Below, piece by piece: positions 8,094 to 14,718 of a DNA stretch of 19,018 nt. The translations under genes were made by a program, and so were the position numbers. The notes under the pieces are model-generated. The model saw only the letters and a program-made list of their open reading frames with translations, made no database searches and had not been told where the DNA came from. Every line of letters starts with the position of its first letter. The stretch's first letter is position 1. The stretch is from the NCBI GenBank assembly GCA_035499215.1, contig DATJZH010000219.1:1-19018 (forward strand), read 5' to 3'. This DNA comes from DATJZH01 sp035499215. GTDB lineage: Bacteria > Actinomycetota > Actinomycetes > Streptosporangiales > Streptosporangiaceae.

Positions 8094-8432
8094 GTGCCCT
8101 ATGTCATCGCCGCGTCGTGCATCGACACGATGGACCGCTCCTGCATCGAGGAGTGCCCCGTCGACTGCATCTACGAGGGCAGCCGCAAGCTCTACATTCA
8201 CCCCGCCGAGTGCATCGACTGCGGGGCCTGCGAGCCGGTATGCCCGGTCGAGGCGATCAGCCAGGATCGCCGCGTCCCGGCCGAGGAGGCTGAGTTCGTC
8301 GCCGACAACGCGCGCTTCTTCAGCGAGCCGCTGCCGGGCCGCAGCGAGCCGCTGGGACTGCCAGGCGGCGCCGCCAATGTCGGCCCGCTCGGCATCGACA
8401 CGCAATTCGTCGCGAAATACGAGGACGACTGA
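8094..8432 (+). CDS. fdxA: 7Fe ferredoxin ([3Fe-4S][4Fe-4S]), FdxA type
   Basis: A 112-residue protein very like actinobacterial FdxA (YVIAASCIDTMDRSCIEECPV at the start). Eight cysteines lie at 9, 17, 21, 25, 40, 43, 46 and 50. The long first spacing with Asp 14 in place of a cluster cysteine is the mark of a 7Fe protein: Cys 9, 17 and 50 for the 3Fe cluster, and Cys 21, 40, 43 and 46 for the 4Fe cluster, with Cys 25 spare. GTG start with GGGAG 6 bases upstream, 14 bases after the reductase stop. In proteobacteria the BoxB donor BoxA carries its ferredoxin domain fused to the reductase; here the two are separate genes in the same operon. Related ferredoxins also serve cytochromes P450 and other oxygenases, so its partner here is inferred. 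Confidence 0.92.
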   Translation: MPYVIAASCIDTMDRSCIEECPVDCIYEGSRKLYIHPAECIDCGACEPVCPVEAISQDRRVPAEEAEFVADNARFFSEPLPGRSEPLGLPGGAANVGPLGIDTQFVAKYEDD

Positions 8433-8490
8433 TGGTGCAGCCCCGCCCGCCCGCCGGGCTGGCGCCGGACCTGCTGACGCGGAGGACGAC

Positions 8491-9060
8491 ATGAGCGAGG
8501 AACACGGCGTCCCCGCCAGCGAGCTGACTGATGCCGAGCTCGAGCGCCAGGGCGTGCACGCCCACGCCACCAGGCACTGGATCTTCCTGCACGGCACCGC
8601 CGAACAGTTCCGCACCCACACCCAGCGGATGCTCGAACTCGAGGAGGAATACCTTCGCCGGCATCCGCAGCGCACCTGGCAGGGCAGTGGCGGAGCCGGC
8701 ACCGGCGGCCGCGCGATCTCGGCGGTCGCCCGTGATGCGCACATCCGAGACCTGATCCGGACGCTGAGCTCGGAGGTGCTCGCGCTCCTCGACGACCAGG
8801 CCGGGACGGCGGCGGCGCAGGCCGGTGCTCCGGCAGCAGCGCAGGACGCCCAGGCGAAACTTCTGGCCGCCTTTGCCGCCGCCCCGGGCGGCGCGCTGCA
8901 CAAGCTGGAGGCCCATCAGGTAGCCCGCCAGCTCGCGCCTAACGCACGGCTGGTCGCCTCGCTGTACAAGCAGGACCCGCCGCTGCTGCGAGCCGACGGC
9001 GACCAGCGGATCATAACCGACGCCGGCCGCGCCTGGCTCGCGGCGCAATCCGCTCAATGA
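8491..9060 (+). CDS. Protein of unknown function, N-terminal DUF6158-like domain
   Basis: A 189-residue soluble protein, no signal peptide or membrane segment. The N-terminal part, about residues 5-60 (GVPASELTDAELERQG, ATRHWIFLHGTAEQFRTHTQRM, LELEEEYLRRHPQ), resembles the small actinobacterial family I know as DUF6158: helical, charged, with conserved His/Arg. After a Gly/Ala linker (residues 66-76) come a helical stretch and a C-terminal part (KLEAHQVARQLAPNARLVASLYKQ, then ADGDQRIITDAGRAWLA) that reads like a small winged-helix-like fold; that part is a guess. ATG with GGAGG 5 bases upstream, last gene of the operon, 58 bases after fdxA. No enzyme motif is seen. A role in assembly or regulation of the oxygenase is conceivable but unsupported. 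Confidence 0.72.
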   Translation: MSEEHGVPASELTDAELERQGVHAHATRHWIFLHGTAEQFRTHTQRMLELEEEYLRRHPQRTWQGSGGAGTGGRAISAVARDAHIRDLIRTLSSEVLALLDDQAGTAAAQAGAPAAAQDAQAKLLAAFAAAPGGALHKLEAHQVARQLAPNARLVASLYKQDPPLLRADGDQRIITDAGRAWLAAQSAQ

Positions 9061-9250
9061 CCGAGCGTCACGCTGGCTGCCCGGACGATGGCGGCGCAAA
9101 CTTAACCTGCCGACAGTAGCCGCTCTTGTGGCATTAGGACTATAATGTTACAGAGATGTTTCGGGGTGATTATCGCTAGTAAAACGGCTCTTGCCGTGCC
9201 GGCTTCGTGAACCCTGATATCCGACCCTGGGCTGACGGCGGGAGAGGGTC
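9061..9250. promoter_or_regulatory. Intergenic promoter region of the ligase/thiolase unit
   Basis: 190 bases without a gene. It holds an exact TATAAT (9141-9146) inside an A+T-rich patch (9132-9182). No good -35 box lies at normal distance: the nearest TTGTGG is only 9 bases away. CATTA (9132-9136) and TAATG (9143-9147) form a perfect 5-bp inverted repeat with a 6-base spacer that covers the TATAAT, a plausible repressor site. GGAGAGG lies just before the ATG at 9251. Confidence 0.45.
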
Positions 9251-11338
9251 ATGACCACGCATGCTGACCTGTCGCTCTTCGCAACTCCGAGCATCGCACT
9301 GCAGGAGCGGGCGGACGGGTGCCTGCTGCTGCAGTCCACCGACCCGCTGTGCGATTACCCGGTCTCGGTCGTGCACAGCGCGCGGGCGTGGGCGGCGGCA
9401 GGGCCGGACCATTTGCTGGTCGCCGAGCGCGGTGCCGACGGGCAGTGGCGCAGCTGCAGCTATGGTGCGGCAGTCGGCGCCGCCGAGGCGATCGGCCAGG
9501 CGCTGCTCGAGCAGGGCCTGGGTCCCGCCCGGCCGCTGCTGCTGCTGTCTGGCAACAGCATCGACCACCTGCTGATGACGCTCGGCGCGATGACCGCCGG
9601 GATCCCGGTGGCCCCGATCAGCGTGGCCTACTCGCTGCTGAGCCATGATCACGCCCGGATCCGGGCGATCGCCCGGCTGATCAGTCCTGGCGCTGTGTTC
9701 GCCGAGGACGCGGAGCCATTCGGGCCTGCCCTGGACGCGCTCGGCCGGGTACCGGTGATCGTCAGCTCCGGCGGCCGCGGCGGCGCCCGCAAGCTGACCG
9801 AGCTCACCGCGACCAGGCCGGGCCGGGAGGTCGCCGCCGCGTTCGCTGGCCTGCGCGCCGACGCGATTGCGAAGATCCTTTTCACCTCAGGCTCGACCGG
9901 CGCGCCGAAGGGGGTGCTGAATACCCACCGGATGATGGCGGCGGACCAGCAGATGATGCGCCAGGCATGGCCGTTCCTCGCCGCCGAGCGACCGGTAATC
10001 GTCGACTGGCTGCCGTGGAGCCACACCTTCGGCGGCAACCACAACCTGGGCATGGTGCTCACCAACGGCGCGACGCTCTACATTGACGCCGGGCGGCCCG
10101 CCCCGGCCCTTTTCCCGCAGACGATCGCGAACCTCGCGGACGTCGCCCCGACGGTGTACTTCAATGTCCCGGCGGGCTTCGCGCAGCTCGTGCCGGCGCT
10201 GGAGGCGGACGCTGAGTTCGCGGGCAAGTTCTTCTCCCGGCTGCGGCTGCTGTTCAACGCCTCGGCCGCGCTGCCGTCCGGCCTGCGTGACCGGCTCGCT
10301 GACCTCGCCGCGAAGGCGGGCGGCCGGGTGATCCCGGTCACCGGGTCATGGGGCACGACCGAGACGGCGCCAGCGGTGACGACAGCGAACTTCGACTACA
10401 CCGACGCCCGGTGCATCGGAGCGCCGCTGCCTGGCACCGTGGTGAAGCTCGCCCCCTCGGAGGACGCCTACGAACTGCGGGTCAAGGGCCCGATCGTCAC
10501 CCCTGGCTACTACGCCCGGCCGGACCTGACCGCCGAGGCGTTCGACGACGAGGGCTTTTACTGCTCTGGTGATGCGGTCGTCCTCGCCGAACCCGCCGAC
10601 CCGAACGCCGGGCTGGTGTTCCGCGGCCGGATCGCAGAGGACTTCAAGCTCATCACCGGCACTTTCGTCCGCGTCGGCGCCGTGCGCACCGCGCTGCTTT
10701 CCGCGGCGCCGGTCCTGTCCGACGCCGTGATCGCGGGGGAGGATCGCGACCGGTTGTGCGCGCTGGCGTGGCTGAACATGGCCGAGGCGCGCGCCCTGCT
10801 CGACGCGGACATCCCGACCGTGGGCGAGCTAGTCGTGCACGAGGTCCTGCACAAGACGCTCGCGCACTTGCTTGCCAAGCACAACGACGCCGCCGGATCG
10901 GCGGCTCGCATCGAGCGGCTCGCCCTTCTCGCCCGCCCGGCCGACCTGGACGCAGGAGAAATAACCGACAAGGGCTACATCAACCAGCGGCAAGTGCTCA
11001 AGAACCGCTCACATCTTATCGAGCAGCTCTACACCGAGCCGCCGCCCGCCCACGTCATCATCGCAGGAAGGACGCGCTTATGCAGTACCAGGATGTCGCG
11101 ATACCCGCCGGCCTGGCGTGGAGCTCGCCGTTCACCAGGTGGCAGGGCTCGCTGGCCGAAGTGTCCAGCCTCGACCTGGCGGCCGATGTCACCGCACGTG
11201 CCCTCGCCGACCGGCAGGTCGAACCGGGTCAGGTGGCCGGCCTGGTGCTGGGCTGGACGATCCCGCAGCTCGATATCTTCTACGGCGCCCCGACCCTGGC
11301 CGCGCGGCTCGGCGCCGGCGCGGTTACCGGACCGATGA
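9251..11338 (+). CDS. Feruloyl-CoA synthase-like acyl-CoA ligase, with an overrunning C-terminus
   Basis: An ANL ligase of the feruloyl-CoA synthase subgroup, activating a carboxylic acid to its CoA ester. Motifs: ILFTSGSTGAPKGVLNTHRM (209-228), VDWLPWSHTFGGNHNLG (251-267), NASAALPSGLRDRL (336-349), GSWGTTETAP (365-374), YCSGDAV (437-443), FRGRIAEDFKLITGTFVRVG (457-476) and the C-terminal Lys 574 in GEITDKGYINQR. WSHTFGGNHN and DKGYINQR set this group apart from ordinary acyl-CoA synthetases. Homology should end near residue 600 (about 11060). The frame has no stop there and runs 85 more residues, Arg/Pro/Ser-rich, over the start of the thiolase gene (11080). That tail looks like shadow sequence, so a lost stop, a frameshift or a base error is possible. 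The substrate is unknown; phenylpropenoic or benzoic acids are likely. Confidence 0.85.
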   Translation: MTTHADLSLFATPSIALQERADGCLLLQSTDPLCDYPVSVVHSARAWAAAGPDHLLVAERGADGQWRSCSYGAAVGAAEAIGQALLEQGLGPARPLLLLSGNSIDHLLMTLGAMTAGIPVAPISVAYSLLSHDHARIRAIARLISPGAVFAEDAEPFGPALDALGRVPVIVSSGGRGGARKLTELTATRPGREVAAAFAGLRADAIAKILFTSGSTGAPKGVLNTHRMMAADQQMMRQAWPFLAAERPVIVDWLPWSHTFGGNHNLGMVLTNGATLYIDAGRPAPALFPQTIANLADVAPTVYFNVPAGFAQLVPALEADAEFAGKFFSRLRLLFNASAALPSGLRDRLADLAAKAGGRVIPVTGSWGTTETAPAVTTANFDYTDARCIGAPLPGTVVKLAPSEDAYELRVKGPIVTPGYYARPDLTAEAFDDEGFYCSGDAVVLAEPADPNAGLVFRGRIAEDFKLITGTFVRVGAVRTALLSAAPVLSDAVIAGEDRDRLCALAWLNMAEARALLDADIPTVGELVVHEVLHKTLAHLLAKHNDAAGSAARIERLALLARPADLDAGEITDKGYINQRQVLKNRSHLIEQLYTEPPPAHVIIAGRTRLCSTRMSRYPPAWRGARRSPGGRARWPKCPASTWRPMSPHVPSPTGRSNRVRWPAWCWAGRSRSSISSTAPRPWPRGSAPARLPDR

Positions 11339-12270
11339 TCGCCCAGGCATGCGCCACCTCTGTCGCGTGCCTGGCCTCGGCCGCCGGGGCGGTTACCGCC
11401 GGCGCCGGGCCGCAGCTGGTGGTGACGACCGACCGCACCAGTAACGGCCCGCAGCTGATCTACCCGGTGCCGTCGGCGGTCGGCGGCGCGCCGGTTTCGA
11501 CCCACTGGGTGCTGGACAGCTTCGCGCGCGATCCGTGGGCCGGCAAGTCGATGCTCGCGGCGGGTGAGACGGTGGCCGCGGAGTCCGGGGTGGCACGCGC
11601 CGAGCTGGACGAGCTGACCGCGCTGCGCTCCGATCAGTACCAGAAGGCGCTTGCCGACGACCGCGCCTTCCAGCGCCGGTACATGGTGGAGGTGCAGATC
11701 CCGCAGCGGCGCAAGCCGCCGCTGGTCATCGACGCCGACGAGGGTGTGCGCCCGATCGTGCTGGATCAGATCACCGGGCTGCCGCCCGCGGCACCGGACG
11801 GGGTGCATACCTTCGCCAGCCAGACGCATCCGGCCGACGGCACGGCCGGCGCCGTGGTAACCACCACGGAGCAGGCTCGGGAGCTGGCACGCGGGGCCGG
11901 CGTGGTGCAGATCCTGGCTACCGGACACGCCCGCGTCGGGCCGAGCCACATGCCCGAGGCGCCGGTGCCCGCGGCGCAGACCGCGCTCGCCGACGCGGGC
12001 CTGACAATCAGGCAGGTCGACGCGGTCACCACGCACAACCCGTTCGCGATCAACGACATCTACTTTTCCCGGCAGCTTGGCTTCCCGCTGGAGCGGATGA
12101 ACTCGTACGGCTGCAGCCTGATCTTCGGCCACCCGCAGGCCCCCACCGGGCTGCGCTCGATCGCCGAGCTGATCGAGGAGCTGCGCCAGCGCGGCGGCGG
12201 CGTCGGATTGTTCACCGGATGCGCCGCAGGCGATAGCGGCGCAGCCGTCGTCGTCCGCGTCGGGGACTGA
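11080..12270 (+). CDS. Thiolase-family acyl-CoA acetyltransferase, divergent
   Basis: A 396-residue thiolase fold, thiolytic or condensing acyl-CoA enzyme. Nucleophile Cys 91 (AQACATSVACL), Asn 320 and His 351 (THNPFAIND and IFGHPQAPTGLRS), second cysteine Cys 381 (TGCAAGDSGAAVVV). These stand where NEAFA, GHPxGASG and CxGGGxG are found in standard thiolases, but each motif deviates: NP for NE, QAPTG for the GASG loop, AAGD for the Gly-rich turn. It is therefore from an off-mainstream subfamily rather than a classical acetoacetyl-CoA or beta-ketoadipyl-CoA thiolase. ATG has AGGAAGGA 8 bases upstream, nested in the overrunning end of the ligase frame. Expected partner of the ligase: cleaving a beta-ketoacyl-CoA made from its product (inference); dehydrogenase and hydratase for such a cycle are not in the window. 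Confidence 0.85.
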   Translation: MQYQDVAIPAGLAWSSPFTRWQGSLAEVSSLDLAADVTARALADRQVEPGQVAGLVLGWTIPQLDIFYGAPTLAARLGAGAVTGPMIAQACATSVACLASAAGAVTAGAGPQLVVTTDRTSNGPQLIYPVPSAVGGAPVSTHWVLDSFARDPWAGKSMLAAGETVAAESGVARAELDELTALRSDQYQKALADDRAFQRRYMVEVQIPQRRKPPLVIDADEGVRPIVLDQITGLPPAAPDGVHTFASQTHPADGTAGAVVTTTEQARELARGAGVVQILATGHARVGPSHMPEAPVPAAQTALADAGLTIRQVDAVTTHNPFAINDIYFSRQLGFPLERMNSYGCSLIFGHPQAPTGLRSIAELIEELRQRGGGVGLFTGCAAGDSGAAVVVRVGD

Positions 12271-12275
12271 ACCCG

Positions 12276-12308
12276 CCGCGGACCGGGACCGGGGCAGCCG
12301 GCCCGCGG
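12276..12308 (+). terminator. Terminator-like hairpin after the thiolase gene
   Basis: CCGCGGACCGG and CCGGCCCGCGG pair over 11 positions with one mismatch and an 11-base loop. It begins 6 bases after the thiolase stop. No U-tract. Confidence 0.55.
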
Positions 12309-12316
12309 TAACGGCA

Positions 12317-12356
12317 GGACGCGGGCCCGGGAGCATCCCTCCGCGGGCCTGCGTCC
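12317..12356. terminator. Long hairpin between thiolase and the small membrane ORF
   Basis: GGACGC and GGCCCG on the left pair with CGGGCC and GCGTCC on the right; about 14 of 16 positions match, with a short loop around 12333-12340. It lies 17 bases beyond the stop of the 34-residue minus-strand ORF and could end that transcript, or act as a second stop for the thiolase unit. Confidence 0.5.
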
Positions 12357-12372
12357 CAGCCGGAGCGGCTGG

Positions 12373-12477
12373 CTACCGCTTGCGGCCGCTGCTGATTGCC
12401 AGCATTGCCAGGCCGGTCAGCACGCACGCGGCGGCGGCCATGGCGGCAATCCGCCGTCGCCTTGGCTGTGTTTTCAT
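12373..12477 (-). CDS. Possible 34-residue single-pass membrane protein
   Basis: The frame reads MKTQPRRRRIAAMAAAACVL, then TGLAMLAISSGRKR and TAG. A basic N-terminus (KTQPRRRR), a hydrophobic stretch of about 20 residues (11-30) and a basic end (GRKR) give the profile of a small single-pass inner-membrane protein. ATG at 12475-12477 is preceded by GGGGGAAG, a good ribosome site 3-4 bases away, and a strong hairpin follows the stop. I recognise no family, and a cysteine in the hydrophobic part does not sit in a lipobox. It is on the pckG strand but separated from pckG by two large hairpins and about 300 bases. A small frame with these traits can arise by chance in GC-rich DNA, so confidence is moderate. 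Confidence 0.42.
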   Translation of the reverse strand: MKTQPRRRRIAAMAAAACVLTGLAMLAISSGRKR

Positions 12478-12665
12478 TCGCTTCCCCCGATTTCTGCCGC
12501 CGCGTCAGGGCCCTGCTCGTGCGCAGGCACTTCTGCCTGATGGCGCAAGCGGTCGCCCCGCGCGGCTTGATGGGCCTTCTTGACGGCTATCGGTATGGCC
12601 GTCATTGCGGTCGGCTAAACCTCTGGCGTGGTGCGGCTATCACGAGTGCCGCGGGGCCGCAACTG

Positions 12666-12717
12666 CGCATGGCCGCGCGGCTCCCACGTCTTAAGGTGCG
12701 AGCCGCGCGGCCATGCG
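12666..12717. terminator. Perfect 18-bp stem hairpin
   Basis: CGCATGGCCGCGCGGCTC (12666-12683) and its exact reverse complement (12700-12717), loop of 16 bases. It is the most stable structure seen in the window, about 65 bases beyond the pckG stop. It probably is a transcription stop for one or both convergent units. Confidence 0.6.
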
Positions 12718-12746
12718 GCACAGGCGGGTGCGGGTCTTGCCGCGAT

Positions 12747-12774
12747 AGCCGGTTCCCTGATCAGGGAACCGGCT
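12747..12774 (-). terminator. pckG terminator-like perfect palindrome
   Basis: A 28-base perfect palindrome: AGCCGGTTCCCTGA followed directly by its reverse complement, centred on TGATCA. It ends 9 bases from the pckG stop codon. As RNA it gives a 12-bp stem with a 4-base loop; no U-tract. Its perfect symmetry would also suit a protein-binding site. Confidence 0.6.
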
Positions 12775-12783
12775 CAGCGGCAC

Positions 12784-14598
12784 CTACCCGAGGCGGTCGA
12801 CCAGCTCCTGATAGGTGTCCCACAGCTGGCCGGGCAGATGCCGGTGGAAGGTGCGGAAGAACTCGGGGATGTGCTCCGCTTCCAGCTTCCAGGCTGGGAT
12901 GTCGACCGTGAGCAGCAGGTCAAGGTCCGCCCAGCTGATGTCCAGGCCGTCGAGGTCCAGCGAGCCTGGCACCGGGAGGTAGCCGATCGGGGTCTTCGCG
13001 GCCTTTGCATCGCCGGACAGTCGCTGAATGATCCACTTCAGCACGCGGCTGTTCTCGCCGAAGCCGGGCCACACGAACTTGCCGTCGGCGTTCTTGCGGA
13101 ACCAGTTGACGTAGAACAGCTTCGGCAGCTTCGCGGCGTCAGCCGTCTCGCCGATCTTCAGCCAGTAAGCGAAGTAGTCGCCCATGTTGTAGCCGCAGAA
13201 CGGCAGCATCGCGAACGGGTCATGCCGCAGCTCGCCGACCGTGCCCTCGGCCGCGGCGGTCTTCTCCGAGGCGATGTTGGCCCCGAGGAACACGCCGTGC
13301 TTCCAGTCGAAGGACTCGATGACCAGCGGCACGGTGCTGGCGCGCCTGCCGCCGAACAGGATCGCCGAGATCGGCACGCCGGCTGGATCATCCCATTCCG
13401 GGGCGATGATCGGGCACTGGTCGGCGGGAGTGGTGAAGCGGGCATTGGGGTGCGCCGCGGGCTCCGGCGAATCCGGGGTCCAGTCCCGGCCCTTCCAGTC
13501 GATCAGGTGCGCGGGCGGCTTCTCGGTCATGCCCTCCCACCACACGTCGCCGTCATCGGTGCGGGCGACGTTGGTGAAGATGCTGTTGCCCCACATGGTC
13601 GCCATCGCATTGGCATTGGTCTTGTCGCCGGTGCCGGGTGCGACGCCGAAGAAGCCCGCCTCCGGGTTGATCGCGTAGAGCCGCCCGTCCTTGCCGAACC
13701 GCATCCAGGCGATGTCGTCGCCGACGGCCTCGACCTTCCAGCCAGGGATGGTGGGCTGCAGCATGGCCAGGTTGGTCTTGCCGCACGCGGACGGGAAGGC
13801 CGCCGCGATGTACTTCGTCTCGCCATCCGGCGGGGTGATCTTGAGGATGAGCATGTGCTCGGCCAGCCAGCCCTCGTCCCGCGCCATCACCGACGCAATC
13901 CGCAGCGCGTAGCACTTCTTGCCGAGCAGCGCGTTGCCGCCATATCCGGAGCCGTAGGACCAGATCTCCCGGGTCTCGGGGAAATGCGAGATGTACTTGG
14001 TCTGGTTGCACGGCCACGGCACGTCCGCCTGGCCGGGCGCCAGCGGGGCGCCGACAGAGTGCACGGCACGGACGAAGGCCCCGGTCTCCTCGATCGAGCG
14101 CAGCGCCGGCGTTCCCATCCTGGTCATGATCCGCATCGACACGACCACGTACGGCGAGTCAGTGATCTCCACTCCGAGCTGGGAGATGCTGCTGCCCAGT
14201 GGGCCCATGCAGAACGGGATCACATACATGGTGCGGCCGCGCATGCAGCCGTCGAAGACCTGCTCGAAGGTCGCGCGCATCTCGTCGGGCGGGATCCAGT
14301 TATTGGTCGGGCCGGCGTCGTCCTCTTTCTCCGAGCAGATGAAGGTGCGGTCTTCCACCCGGGCCACGTCGCTGGGATCGGAGGCGCAGTAGAAGCTGTT
14401 GGGGCGGAGCTTGGGATTGAGCCGGATGAACGTGCCGTTGTCGACCAGCAGGCTGGTCAGCCGCTTCCATTCGCTTTCCGAACCGTCACACCAGACAATA
14501 CTGTCAGGCTTGGTCAATTTCGAGATGTCACGCACCCAGTTAGCCAGTTCTGGGTTGCTTGTCTGTGTTCGGTCATCAACGAGGTCTGCGGTATCCAT
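12784..14598 (-). CDS. pckG: Phosphoenolpyruvate carboxykinase, GTP-dependent
   Basis: A 604-residue protein, full length for the GTP-type enzyme (EC 4.1.1.32), which converts oxaloacetate and GTP to phosphoenolpyruvate, CO2 and GDP, the first committed step of gluconeogenesis. Motifs: substrate region VARVEDRTFICS (78-89, Arg 79), SYGSGYGGNALLGKKCY (214-230), metal-binding His 248 in WLAEHMLILK, P-loop AFPSACGKTNLAML (267-280) with the hyper-reactive Cys 272, GDDIAWMRFGKDG (293-305) and NPEAGFFGVAPGTGDKTN (311-328). The open frame extends to 14877, but ATG at 14596-14598 is chosen: AAGGAG lies 7 bases upstream and the family sequence begins there. The gene is transcribed alone from a long leader region with overlapping palindromes. 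Acetyl-CoA or succinate released from benzoate would need this step to build sugars, but shared regulation is not shown. Confidence 0.97.
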   Translation of the reverse strand: MDTADLVDDRTQTSNPELANWVRDISKLTKPDSIVWCDGSESEWKRLTSLLVDNGTFIRLNPKLRPNSFYCASDPSDVARVEDRTFICSEKEDDAGPTNNWIPPDEMRATFEQVFDGCMRGRTMYVIPFCMGPLGSSISQLGVEITDSPYVVVSMRIMTRMGTPALRSIEETGAFVRAVHSVGAPLAPGQADVPWPCNQTKYISHFPETREIWSYGSGYGGNALLGKKCYALRIASVMARDEGWLAEHMLILKITPPDGETKYIAAAFPSACGKTNLAMLQPTIPGWKVEAVGDDIAWMRFGKDGRLYAINPEAGFFGVAPGTGDKTNANAMATMWGNSIFTNVARTDDGDVWWEGMTEKPPAHLIDWKGRDWTPDSPEPAAHPNARFTTPADQCPIIAPEWDDPAGVPISAILFGGRRASTVPLVIESFDWKHGVFLGANIASEKTAAAEGTVGELRHDPFAMLPFCGYNMGDYFAYWLKIGETADAAKLPKLFYVNWFRKNADGKFVWPGFGENSRVLKWIIQRLSGDAKAAKTPIGYLPVPGSLDLDGLDISWADLDLLLTVDIPAWKLEAEHIPEFFRTFHRHLPGQLWDTYQELVDRLG

Positions 14599-14674
14599 CG
14601 CGGTCTCCTTGCATTGGATTGGGCTAGTAGGTGCAGCAAACGATCCGCGTCCACGCAGACAGATCACTTCGCCG

Positions 14675-14718
14675 ATTGGCCACGGCGGAAGGCCAATACA
14701 GTCTGATACTGTAGTATT
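14675..14718. promoter_or_regulatory. Overlapping palindromes upstream of pckG
   Basis: ATTGGCC (14675-14681) and GGCCAAT (14691-14697) form a perfect 7-bp inverted repeat with a 9-base spacer. Directly next to it, TACAGT-ctgat-ACTGTA (14697-14713) is a perfect 6-bp arm repeat nested inside AATAC...GTATT (14695-14718); ATACT-GT-AGTAT (14706-14717) is a third symmetric reading. This is the A+T-richest spot around and lies 77-120 bases upstream of the pckG start, where a promoter and operators would be expected. Confidence 0.5.

Larger units (their letters stand above)
12271..12783. other. Hairpin-rich intergenic region between convergent thiolase and pckG
   Basis: 513 bases with no long gene. 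Besides the four terminator-like hairpins and the small reading frame listed separately, it holds CAGGCA-cttc-TGCCTG (12524-12539) and GACGGC-N10-GCCGTC (12582-12603). Six inverted repeats in about 500 bases is much more than two ordinary terminators would need. Confidence 0.6.

Noticed and set aside
8432..8494. 20-codon frame starting in TGATG after fdxA and ending ATGA at the next gene
   Set aside because: Stop/start overlaps at both ends are neat, but the peptide is Pro/Arg-rich with no family and no own ribosome site; probably chance.
9126..9146. TTGTGG and TATAAT as a promoter pair
   Set aside because: Only 9 bases between them, too short for a normal sigma-70-type promoter; only the TATAAT is kept as a candidate.
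12628..14706. 692-residue open frame on + across pckG
   Set aside because: Exact shadow of pckG, whose family motifs are complete on the other strand; no ribosome site.
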